Positions 9,889 through 21,198 of a stretch of DNA of 64,000 nt are shown here, one piece after another. The notes beneath the pieces are model-generated. The model worked only from the letters and a program-made list of their open reading frames with translations. It did no database searches and was not told the origin of the DNA. Position 1 is the stretch's first letter, and each line of letters starts with the position of its first letter. A program made the position numbers and the translations under genes. The stretch is from Cynocephalus volans (taxonomy: Eukaryota > Chordata > Mammalia > Dermoptera > Cynocephalidae), in assembly GCF_027409185.1 (NCBI RefSeq), contig NC_084468.1:102796001-102860000 (forward strand), in the 5' to 3' direction.

Positions 9889-10640
9889 TGATATCGGAGG
9901 TAGGGCCAGGGGGCCCAATAGTCAGCCTCAACCCACCTAGTTCTCTTACCAGGTTCTTGACTCCAGCCCAAAAAAGAATTCAAGGGCAGAGTCACAGTAG
10001 AAAGTGAGAACAAGTTTAATATAACAGATAATAAATATAGGTTTCACAGAGAGTGTGGCATAGCTCCAGAGATTGAACAAGGCCTACACCAAGTTTAACA
10101 CAAAAGCAAGAAAAGTATACTTAAAGTTCAGTACAAAGTGCAGGCTGGCTTATGAGAGCAGCTGCTTGCTTAAAGTAAGTTTGATACAAAGTAAAATATA
10201 CAAACCTCAGCCAGCTAAGTGTCAGTTGCCTCCAGGAAGTGAGTGGGAACCCCATATTTTGCTGGGATTCAGCTTTTATAGTTTCTCTATATAATGAATA
10301 TTCAATTAAGGGGGTGGTGTTCAGTTATAAAACATTCAGTCTTGCACATACTCAGCTGGTCTCTTCCTGGAGCATGTTCATTGTTCAGACACTATCACAT
10401 GCACCAGGCATATTCAAGAATATTCTTTGTTCTCTATTGAGCATGCCCAACACTGGATTTGCATAAGCCAGCCCCTTATGGTCTCATTTTCCCTGTTGAA
10501 AAAATAGGTCTAACTGGCAACAGTAACTTTCCTCCAGGGGAGAACTCAGAGAACAGGGCCTGAGACATCAGGAAGTGGCTGGAAACCCAGAGGCATATAC
10601 TGAAACCTAAATCCAGGGAAACTGAACACCTCCTATATCA
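9889..10640 (-). mobile_element. Solo LTR (class I ERV type) with 4-bp TSD
   Basis: A 752-bp LTR whose ends are inverted: it begins TGATATAGGAGGT on the minus strand and ends ACCTCCGATATCA. It is flanked by ctac at 9885-9888 and 10641-10644, a perfect 4-bp duplication typical of class I ERVs. A TATA-like CTATAAAAGC lies at 10272-10281 and ATTAAA at 10015-10020. No internal region remains, so it arose by LTR-LTR recombination. The family name is unknown to me. Confidence 0.8.
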
Positions 10641-10644
10641 CTAC

Positions 10645-11755
10645 AATGTTTTGTCTAATCTTGACTCAAGCTGGACCCAATGAATATTTTATGACTTTTG
10701 TTTTGTGTCCCCTGCAGGTGTGTATTAAACATTTCATAAGTTATCAGAGTTCTTAAAATCATTCATAGATATCTTAGAAAAGATATAATACACTAGCATA
10801 AAGAAATCAGAAATATAAACATACATACAAAGTAAATTCATACATGCATAAATAGTTTTCACTTTAAATCTAGTTTGATTTGGCTACCAAAGGCTAAATG
10901 CTAGCTTCTTCTAAGCAATTATAAATTATTGTATGAGACCTGTGAGGAAGATCAAGTAAGCAGAGGGTAGGACAATTATGACAAGCTTGGCAAACTAACA
11001 ATCTGGAAGAAATGTTACAAATGCTCCTTAAATTGGTCCTGAAATGTATGCAAATGAAACATGTTATTCATTTGACAACAGCTTATAGCTGTTTTTTATT
11101 AACATCTTCACAAATGTCTCTTCAAGGTTAATGAGAGAATGTTTAGTAACTAAACTTTGTTCTTCAAACTAGGCAGGCTTATAATGTCAAATCACAAGAA
11201 ATTTTAAAGTGTTATTCCGATAGTCAAAAATGTCAACAAATTCTTCACTGTGTCTGTATTCTTAAGTAGAGGTAGATTTCAGGGGCAGGCACAAGATGAA
11301 TTAAAGATAACTATATATGTTATTTCAACTAAGATGGCTTTATGCCTAAGCAGATTTTTGTAAATGACTACACTAATTAGCTTTTCTTCAATAAAATAAT
11401 CCTTAAATTAAGACATTTGCTATGATAAAGACATTATGCTTTGACAGCTTTGAATAAATAAACATAATTATACCATGATTAAGGAGCTACTTTTCAAAGA
11501 AATATAACATGTAACTTGAAGTTTATAAGCAACATTCTCTTTGAAGTAATTTTCTCCAGCTGACTCCAGAGAGTCCCAGTTTGACAGATGGAAATAACTA
11601 AAAGCAGCAAAAGAGAAAGGGTTGTTTTCTGTGGTATAGTATCATTAATAAATACCCAGTATATAGCAAGAGAATAGATGTGTTTCTATTAACTCTAGCC
11701 TCTTCCTGAATATTTCTCTTGATGTCATAAAACCATCCAGTTATAGTTAGCAAAA

Positions 11756-11757
<2 letters not shown>
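10645..11757. other. No gene or clear repeat recognised
   Basis: A+T-rich sequence with scattered stops in all frames. I recognise no repeat family, exon-like block or RNA gene here. Confidence 0.5.

Positions 11758-11835
<78 letters not shown>
11758..11835. repeat. (GT)39 microsatellite
   Basis: 78 bp of uninterrupted GT. It is long and pure enough to be polymorphic and capable of Z-DNA formation. Confidence 0.97.
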
Positions 11836-11839
<4 letters not shown>

Positions 11840-14800
11840 CGTGTGTGTCTTGAATGTTCTGCATGATTTATTTTTGGAGATGTTTTAGATAAATTGTCAT
11901 TCTTATTGTTTTGCCATGGTGTATGAAAACACCATAGCTAGCAGCACCTCCTATGTTTATTTTACCAAGCTCTGGCTTGTTCATTTAATCACACTAACAT
12001 ATTGCATACATTTATATCATAAATAACGTTTATTAATAAATATCACACAAATCCCTCTGTCAAGTAGCTGAATATCTAAGGGCAATATGAATTTAATGGA
12101 AAAAGGATAAAATTGCACAGATAAATGTCTTTTCCAGTTTGTATTTTGGTGAAAGAGTATTGTGTTGCCAGAAGCAAATAACTTAAAAATTACTTAAAAT
12201 CAAAAGTACTGGCACTGAAAATGGTAAGGCTAGTCAAAGGCCATTTGGCAGAAGCATTTGTGTCTGTGTTTATGAGAAAACGCATCTCTGAAAAAGGGTT
12301 TTGACTTTGAGGGCATATGGAGATCCAATGATGACCAATATTGATCTACATAGGAAAAAATTAACTATAAATTTAAAATAGACTTTTACCTTCTACACTA
12401 ATTTTTTTTATTTATACTTTATCTGTTTTGTGTACTATGTAAACTGGCATTAGTAGATTTTAAAGCTTAATACTTATAATCATTGCTAGCTGATTTTAAA
12501 AAAATAGCTTAATATATAAGGAAATGTGTAGATAGACACACTCATGATACTGTAATTACAACCATTTAATGCGTATATACATTTAAAAATCATGTGAAAA
12601 CTAGATATTTCTGTCTTTAATACTTTGCTTTCTCGATTTTAAGAAATCTAGTTAAAGCTAGCAGGAATTACTTTTCAATGCTTTGTGAAATCCTTTTTCT
12701 TTTCTTAGGAAATGTAGACTTCAGGTGCCATAGTAGGGGTCATTGATGACAAAGAGCAGTTTATGGGTGCCATGCTTTGGTTTCGCTAATTTCTTTTTCT
12801 TCTTCCTTCTTTGCTTTTTACTTTATAGGGTTAGTCAATTATTTAGCACAGTCTAATATTTCAGTGCATAAGACCTCTTGGAGATTTTTCATTTAGACAT
12901 AAGCTACTTACAAAACTCTTAAAACGTGTGTTTTCTAGCTTTCTTTGTATTTTCTTCAGCATGGCTGACAGGTTTATAAGTTTCAGTGAAAACTACGAAA
13001 TTCCTATTCTAACTAATCTGAATCATTTCCAAAGCAAGAAAACGCATGCCAATTATAAAGCCCTACTACTTTCATAGTTACATCAGGCACAGTTTGCAAT
13101 ATAACTGCTGCACTTTTACTTCATGTATTAAGGGCAGCCATGCACAACGAGAATACAAATCCAGTGAAGCAAGACATAAAGCTCACATTTGTACCAGTGC
13201 ACATCGCATTTCACGTAAATTGTAAGATGCAACAACAAAAAAAAGGGAATAGAATGCAATAAAAATAAAGCACAAATAAAAATAAACTTAGCCATTCCAT
13301 GTAGCATATTATTAATTTTAAATATGATAACATCTGGGATTATTTTAAAGAAATACTTTGGATATAAAATAACTAAGCAATATACAAAACAGTGTTACTC
13401 AGAGTTTTTGAATCATGTAAAATATGGATGTCGTTATTAAGTAGGGTAACACTAGGTTTTGTAATAAATGCAGTGGCTATTTCAGTTGCTTAATACAATA
13501 AAATGTTTATGTCACATCAATTTCTAAGGCATGTCACATGACTCTCTTGGATCCCCTTCAGGCAATGACTCTAGAATATGACGTCTTGTGTGGTTTCTCT
13601 ATACCAGGGTCTTCTACTTTCACCCACAATGAAAATGTTCAATAGCTATATAATGTGGAAAAAAGTTAGATCTGGAATTGTTTTAGAATTCATCTGTCCT
13701 CCAATGATGAGGAGTTCATTTAAATACACATGGAATTTCTGCTTCTTGTATACATGCACCATTTAAAATACCAATCAGTCACTGTATTCTTGCAAGTTTA
13801 GAGGAAAACCAAGTAAAGGTTTTTGCATAGATAAAAGGTTTTGCATAGATATAGGCCATGTAAATTTAGTGAGACTAAAATGTAATGAAGTCTTGATTGA
13901 ACCATGGCAGTCCGTCATGTTAAAGAAATAGAAATTTCAGTAAATTAGCCCCAATTATATTGTCAAAAAGTAAAATCATTCTTGATTGTTTTATTTGAAA
14001 CACATTTGAATTTTGTCACAGAGAAAAATTCTGGGTGGTAAATACAATGAGCAGATTTTACATGGCCTTTTTTATTTTGCCTGATTTATTTTCACCAAAT
14101 AATAAATCGTATTTAACACTCCGCATGTATTTTTAATTGATGAAAAATAATTAAACAATATATAGTGACCATACATACTGGATTGCCTACAATCATATCA
14201 GTTTGTTTCTTTCATCCCACTATAGTTATTAGCTGTGGCCTCTTCCACTCTCAAGAGTATCACAAATGGAAAATAAAAAATGTTTACAGTAACAAAAAGA
14301 AGGATTCATTGCAAATAAAGTTTTATAACTTTGTTTAAAATTATATTTAAAAAGCTTGTGAGATAAGTAGTATTGGAATATTAAGTTAAATGTTGTTTTC
14401 TTTTTGGTTAAATGAATATCAAAATAAAATTAAATTACAGATGTAGTTTATTTGGTTTTATAATCACCATTGATTTATATGAATTTCTATGTTTATGTTG
14501 AAAAATAAATCAGAACTATATCCATCGCAAATATTATCATGCTATGTAGTTAAACAGCCAGATAGGATGTTTGTTGTTAAACATTAGACATTACATAGTA
14601 TACACGGTGAGATACATATGTTATATAGTTTCATTAAAAAATAATTAGAATGCTAAGTACCATATTGTTTAGGGGAACCAAAAGGGTTACAAATGTTATG
14701 TGCTTATTCAACATAGTAAAATAGACACTGAATAGAAGCCCACTCTTCAGGAAAAAAGCTATTGAATATATGTTCACACATTTTACAAAGCATAATTTAG

Positions 14801-15353
14801 TAGACATATTCTCCTTTTAGAAATATTGAAATTGTGACTGGATAATCACTGATGATATTAATTTGTGCGCTCCCTGCGGCAAGAAATTGGAAAAGAGAAA
14901 TTTAAATGTAATTGTTTTCTCTACCTTTTAGAACATTAGAACATTTTCCTCCAGCCCCCATCCCTGCCAGAATTAAACCCTTTTTACATCTAAATGATGC
15001 TAATGATATTTTTCTTTACCCAAATCTCTAGATTTTTGAGGAGGATTGCACTGGCTGCAACTTCTCCCAGCCCACTTTTAATGGAAAGGCTTCAAGTAAG
15101 GTTGTTGGCCACCCTTCTCTATGGGTTTCTAATACTCTTAGGTCTTCCATGATGGTGGGGCAATAGTGAAAATTGGTTTCCCTTGGCCACCATTTTGGGG
15201 CCATACCCACTGATGTGATGATATTCTGGAACCCAATGTTCTTGCTCTATCAAAGAAAAAATTTCTGCTGGTTTCAGAACTCCATACAGCTGCTAATTGC
15301 AGAATTCCAGGCAGAAGCAAGAGCACACTCCCATTTGTGATGCTGTTTAATCT
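11836..15353. other. Unassigned A+T-rich DNA
   Basis: No repeat family or gene is recognisable across about 3.5 kb, the second longest such stretch here. A short tandem duplication (ttttgcatagata, twice) lies at 13820-13853. The part at 14990-15350 is richer in G+C and could be an old LTR, but I cannot name it. Confidence 0.5.
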
Positions 15354-15364
15354 AAAACATGCTG
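15354..15364. repeat. L1 target-site duplication, left copy
   Basis: aaaacatgctg, repeated exactly at 19314-19324. It bounds the L1 insertion. Confidence 0.88.
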
Positions 15365-16391
15365 AGTGATGTCATCAAAACATTTAAAGAAGATCTAATA
15401 CCAATTCTTCCCAAACGCTTCCAAAAAAATTGAAGACAAGGCAATACTTCCAAATTCATTCTATAAGGCCACCATTACACTCATAAAAAGCTGGAAAAAG
15501 ACAACAGAAAAGGAAACCTCAGACCCATATCTCTAATGAACACAGACCCAAAATTCCCCAATAAAATACTAGCAAACAGAATCCAATAACACATTAAAAA
15601 AATCATTCACCATGATCAAGTGGGATTCATCTCAGGGATGCAATAATGGCTCAACATATGCAAATCTGTAACTTTAATACATCATAACAACAGAACAGAG
15701 GAAAAAAATGATCATTTTAATAGATACAGAAAAAGCATTTGATAAAATTCAAAAGCCTTTCATGATAAAAACATTCAACAAATTAGGTTTAGAAGGAATG
15801 TACCCCAACACAATAAAGGCCATATACAACAAACCCACAGCCAATCTAGTACTGAATGGGCAAAAATTGGAGGCTCTTCCTCTAAGATCTGAAACAAGAT
15901 AAGGATGCCCACTTTTTCCACTCTTATTCTGTGTGGTTCCAGAAGTTCTATCCAGCACAGTAAGAGAAGAGAAACCAACAAAGGACATCCAAATTGGAAA
16001 AGAGGAAGTCAAACTATTTGCACATGACATGATCCTATACATAAAAAACCCTAATGACTCCACCAAAAAATTACTAAAACTAATAAATGAATTCAGTATA
16101 GTGGCAGGATACAGAATCAACACACAAAAATCAAATCCTTATTATACATTAATAATGTAACAATCAGAAGAAATCAAGAAAGTAATTTCATTCCTGACAG
16201 TTACCAAAAAACTGAAATACCTAGAAGTAAATCTAACCAAGGAGGTTAAAGAGTTCTTCAATGAAAACTATAAAACACTGACAAAAAGTTCAATAATAAA
16301 CAAATAAATGGAAAGATACCTCATGTTCATGGGTTGGAAGAAGTAAATCACCAAAATGTCCATATTAGCCAAAGCAATATCCACATTCAAT

Positions 16392-16405
16392 AAAATCCCT
16401 ATCAA
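16392..16405. repeat. TSD of nested insertion, left copy
   Basis: aaaatccctatcaa at 16392-16405 recurs exactly at 18013-18026, and the L1 ORF2 sequence is continuous when one copy and the insert are removed. Confidence 0.85.
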
Positions 16406-18012
16406 GGGAAGTATTTGGAGAGCAGGCAGTAGAGGAGATGGGCCCGCTAGGAGAACACTGGGGCACAGCAAGCTGATCTACCCCCCAATCAACACAGGAC
16501 CACTCAGTGGAGACTGGTCAGGAATACAGAACTGCAGAGGGTACAGTTTGCTGAAAAGACTCAGGTCCAGACTAGAGTTTCTACACAAACTAGGTGTACC
16601 AGATTTCACGAGACCAGAAGTACCTATAAAGTAAACCATTAAAAACTGAGCTGCACATAAAGGCTCCTCAAGGGAATCAGCAGCAAAGCAACAATCTAGC
16701 TCAACCACAGGGCTCAAGTGCTGGCCCCCACAAGAAGCTCCTCCATTTTAAAAGTAAGCAAAGGACAGCAAATTAGTTCCAGTGCAGAGTTTAAGTGGTA
16801 GGAACAGCAAATAATCCAACACAGAACTGAGAGAAAAAAGAAAATACCCACAGACTAGAGACAAAGTTCAATATTAACTAGTAAAAGTCTCACATCACCA
16901 AAGAACACCCATAAAACCTAGAAGGACCAGAAGTCCCCTGGGCTACCAAGCCACGGAGGGGTGAGGACTGGGGGCCTCAGCCATTCCCCCTGACACCCAC
17001 AACCAGTCCCATGGGTGAGGGACTGAAGGCCTCAACCATGCCCCACCAACACCTGCAACCAGCCAGCGATGACCACCAGCTGCTGCAGGAAGCGCCCTAG
17101 GCTCCTGAGCTGGGGCAGTGTTGGAAGGGGGCTTCAGCTGCATCCCTCTGACATCTGTACCCAGCTCAGCAATGACCAAGCCACTGTTGGAAGCCTCCTG
17201 GTCTCCCATGAAGGAATGAGGGGTGCCACAGGCCTCAACCCCACCCCTCCTCCTTCCTCCTTCTCCTACCCTGTTTCCTTCCCATTTGTCCTCTGCCCCT
17301 AACCCCCAACTGCTCCGCAACATCATCATAGAATGTAAAAGAATATATATTAATAAATAAATAAACTTAAAAACAAAAGACAGAGAAATGGGGATAAAAA
17401 TATCTATTTCTCATGAAGTTAAGATTTAGTGAGCTAAAGGTTATAAATGTGCTTCGTAAATCAAAACCTCTAGATAAGTGAAAGGTATTATTCTCTTTGT
17501 GGAATATCGATTAGAGATATTGAAACAATAATATTATGGCCATAATAATAAAAATAAGGAATTCAAGAGAATTAAACTAGGCTCTCAAAAACATTATTAC
17601 AGCATAGAACTGTTTTAAAAATAAGTATAATCCTAAGTATTTCTGGAGCCACACAGTGCAGTATGGCAGCCAACAGCCATGTGTGAACATTTAATATGTG
17701 GATAGTTTAAATTAAAATGCCATAAGTGCTACAAGTATAAAATACACATCAAGTTCTGAAGAATTACTATAAAAATGTAAAATACCTCTAATAATTTTTA
17801 TATTGACTACCTGTTGACAACATTGGGTTAAATAATTTAGATTATTAAAATTGTTTTTAAAAATATGTTCATGTACATAAAGTGCAAATAATATGCTATC
17901 AATGTACTGAAATATGAACTGTATAAAAAGTATTGGTAATTGTATCTGGGGTGTACCTTTTCAACTGTAACTATTATCTGAACAAATTAAATGCTATGGA
18001 TGCCTCAAAAAA
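16406..18012 (+). mobile_element. L1-derived insertion with probable 3' transduction
   Basis: A 1,607-bp insert inside the L1. The first part (about 16430-16800) is homologous to 50515-50870, part of an L1 5' UTR-like sequence. It continues into a G+C-rich portion to about 17330 and an A-rich stretch at 17350-17379. A further 630 bp of unrelated A+T-rich sequence then runs to a terminal A-run (18007-18016). A single TSD encloses both parts, so the downstream sequence appears to have been carried along. It lacks ORF1 and ORF2 and must have been mobilised in trans. Confidence 0.7.
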
Positions 18013-19324
18013 AAAATCCCTATCAAAATACCAATGAAATTCTTCACAGAAATAGAAAGGATCTTAAAATTTGCATGAAACCAGAAAGACCCCGTATAGG
18101 TAAAGCAATCTTGAACAAAAGCAGCAAAGTTGGAGGCATCATACTTCCTGACTTCCAAATATACTACAAAGCTATAGTAACCAAAGCAACACAGTACTGG
18201 CATAAAAACAGACAAATTGACCAAGGGCATATAGAATAAAGAGCTCCTCAATAACTGTAAACATTTATACGCAACTGATTTTTGACAAAGGTGCCAAAAA
18301 TATACAATGGGGAAAGGACAGCCTCTCCTACAAATAGTGCTGGGAAAAGTGGACATCCTCAATCAGAAGATGAAAACCAGACCTCTATCTCTTGTCATAC
18401 ACAAAAATCAACTCAAAATGGATCAAAGACCTAAATTTAAGACCTGAAACTATGAAACTAGTAGAAGAAAACATAATGGGAGTGAGTGGCGCTTTTTTGA
18501 GTGAGACTACAAAGCAAAAATACATAAATGGGACTAGATCAACTAAAAAGCTTCTGTACAGCAAAGGACACTGTCAACAAAGGGAAGAGACAACCTACAG
18601 AATAGGAGAAAGCATTTGCAAACTGTGCATCAGACAAGGGACTAATATCCAGTACATATAAGGAACTTAATTCAACGTCTTTCAGAGAACTAAAAATAGA
18701 TCTACCTCATGACCTAGCCAACCCACTACTGGGTAAATGCACAAAGGAAGTGAACTCAGTATATCAAAAGGACACCTGCACTCCCATGTTTATCACAGCA
18801 CTATTCACAATAGCCAAGAGATGGAATCAACCTAAATGTCCATCAGTGGATTAATGGACAAAAAACAACAACAACAACAACAACAATAAAAAACAACTGG
18901 TATATATACACAATGGAAGACTACTCAGCTATCAAAAAAAAAAAGAAAGAAAGAAAGAAAGAAAGATATCATATCATTTGCAGCAACACAGGTGGAACTG
19001 AAAACCATCAGGTTAAGTGAAGTAAGTCAGGGCCAAAACTGCAAATACTACAGGATATCATTTCTATGTGGAATCTAAAGAAAGGGGGAAAAAAGTGGTT
19101 CTCATGGAAGTAGAGAATAGAATAACGGTTACCAGATGCCCGGGAGGGAGGAGAGTAGTGGGGAGGAGAAATGGTAGACTAATGGGTACAAAACTATTCT
19201 ATCTACCCTAAGCGAATGATTGTATAGTCTATACTTGTTCTGAAACAATATACTGTACCCCACAAATATGCACAAGTAAATGTTAAAATATTTTGAATAA
19301 ATAAAAAAATAATAAAACATGCTG

Positions 19325-20792
19325 CAGAGTACTTTTGAAAACTGTGACACAGGGAAAAGAAGCCTTTAAATGAGTAATATCATCTGTAAGAAAAGCAGGT
19401 TAATTACCCAGGAGACCCAGACAGCTTCTCCATAGCATCAGATTTGCTGGCGATCCAAATAGGAAGAGCTAGTTTCCTCCTCATTGAGACAAGAAAAATG
19501 TCAATTACGTGGCACTTTGATTTCCCTTCCCATGTTGATTTTCATCAGTTTACCACAGTGTTCATTCCCAAGTGACTAGTGCAGCTATTCTTTGTCCTGT
19601 TGTCTTCAAATGGGACACAGTCCAAGTTCTTCACTATTTCCTGATCAGGTCTCTTTACCATGTCTGCATTCTTAGGTGCAAGGTGTGTGAACAGAAGGAA
19701 CTCTTGGAGGTAGAACCTGGGCTGAGGTATGCGTTAGATCCAGGCTAGGCAATGAGGCACAAACCTGAGTTTTGAAACAGGGCGGGTAATTCAATACCAG
19801 CTAACGAAGTTGTTTTCTCATTCCTTCCTACTAGGAATTCACTAATGAAGGGAACCACCTTCCTGAAAGGTTATCACCCCCTCCCTTCACTAGAGTTTGA
19901 GGCTAGGAGAGATGGAGAGATTCAGTGGAGGCAGAGGGAATGAGGACAGCAGAGAAAGAAGGAAGGTTCTGCGAAAGGGAAAGTGCCTTTAATGCTCACA
20001 TTTTCTCTTTCATTTTTCACTATTTTTTCTTCTGGCTATTTATTTTATTTTATTTTTTTAAAATGATTTTCATCCCATAGATCCAAGTGATTCATTTGCT
20101 TGGGATGAGTCTAAGAACCCCAGCATATACGTTAACTTATCCAAATCGAAAGAACTGTCTTCAGGCAACTGGATTCCATTTAGCTATTCTAAATAGGAAA
20201 AGAGATATTAGCTCTTTAAGAGAAGACCTGGAGGCAACCTTTCTAGCATCCCATATATTACAATCATATAGTGATCCTGAAGGAATTTTAGAGCCCATAT
20301 TACCTGTGTTTGTTGAATAGCATCCTCATGAATTAAGAAAGGATGGCCCACCCACCTAGTATTCCAAAAGAATGGAGATCTAGAGGGAGACTTTTTTATA
20401 ATTCAGTGTGCCTTTTCTGACTGTTATATGGCTACAGACCTTCAGCTGGTCTGCTCAACTCAGGATTTGCAAGACATCAGTACCCATAAGAAAAAGTATA
20501 ACTGAAAACAGAATCTTCACTCAACTCAGAAAAACTCACTGCAAAGATAGAAGAGAAAGAAGAAAAGAATATGTTGAATCAAAATTAACTCAAAATGTGA
20601 TGCACATTACTGGCAATCCACTAAGCAACTGCAAAGACAGAAAGGGATCTCACACTTTTATATAGCTATGCAGACACAACCAATTGTACAAATATTCTTA
20701 AGAATACAATAACTAATCCTTAGGGAAAAGGACTTGGCAGCACCATTTGTCACACATAGTTCATCCTAAATTCATTTGTTAATTTGAGTGAT
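19325..20792. other. Unassigned DNA
   Basis: No repeat family recognised. An open stretch at 20087-20320 (77 codons) follows a pyrimidine-rich run and a CATAG that could mimic a splice acceptor. The peptide resembles nothing I know and a second frame is open over part of it, so I do not call a gene. Confidence 0.4.
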
Positions 20793-21193
20793 GCTATGGT
20801 TTGGTTTGTCCCCTTCAAAGCTCATGTTGAAACTTAATTCCCAATATGTGTTTGAAAGGTGGGGCCTATAAGAGGCGATTGGATCTCGAGGATCCAATTC
20901 ATCTATCCAATCCATTCATGGGTCAAGGTTTAATGGGTCATCAGGGAGTAGACTAGGGGCTTTATAAGGAGAGCAAGTGAGCATGTAAAAACACTCTCAC
21001 TCAGCCCATCTTGAGGGGTGATGCACCACCTCAGAACTCTGCAGAGTGCCCACAAAAGAGAAGGCCCTCGACAGATGTGTCTCCTCAACCTTGGACTTCC
21101 TAGTCTCCAAAACTATAAGAAATAAATTTCATTTTCTTATAAATTACCCAGTTTCACCCATTCTGTGTAAGCAACAGACAATGGACTAATATA
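20793..21193 (+). mobile_element. MaLR (MST-like) solo LTR, sense
   Basis: It begins TGCTATGGTTTGG and ends GGACTAATATA, with CTTTATAAGG as a TATA-like block near 20960 and AATAAA near 21120. It is flanked by agtga (20788-20792) and ggtga (21194-21198), 4 of 5 matching. Confidence 0.78.
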
Positions 21194-21198
21194 GGTGA

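Larger units (their letters stand above)
15365..19313 (+). mobile_element. 5'-truncated L1 with 11-bp TSD, carrying a nested insertion
   Basis: A sense L1 begins within ORF2 RT: the pieces [13 protein letters not shown] at about 15708-15750 and, with a changed active-site block, [12 protein letters not shown] near 16015-16050 are visible. It then runs through the ORF2 C-terminus (18020-18660) to a 3' UTR with a (CAA)n tract near 18860 and a G-rich segment near 19140-19170, ending in an A-rich tail. Its active-site Asp pair reads HD, consistent with decay. ORF2 is split by 16406-18012. Without the insert the element is about 2.3 kb. Confidence 0.88.

Noticed and set aside
11598..11864. An 88-codon frame with a histidine/threonine run
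   Set aside because: The run is the antisense reading of the (GT)39 microsatellite.
20087..20320. An exon following a CATAG acceptor-like site
   Set aside because: The peptide resembles nothing I know, two frames are partly open, and no donor-flanked or neighbouring exon is evident.
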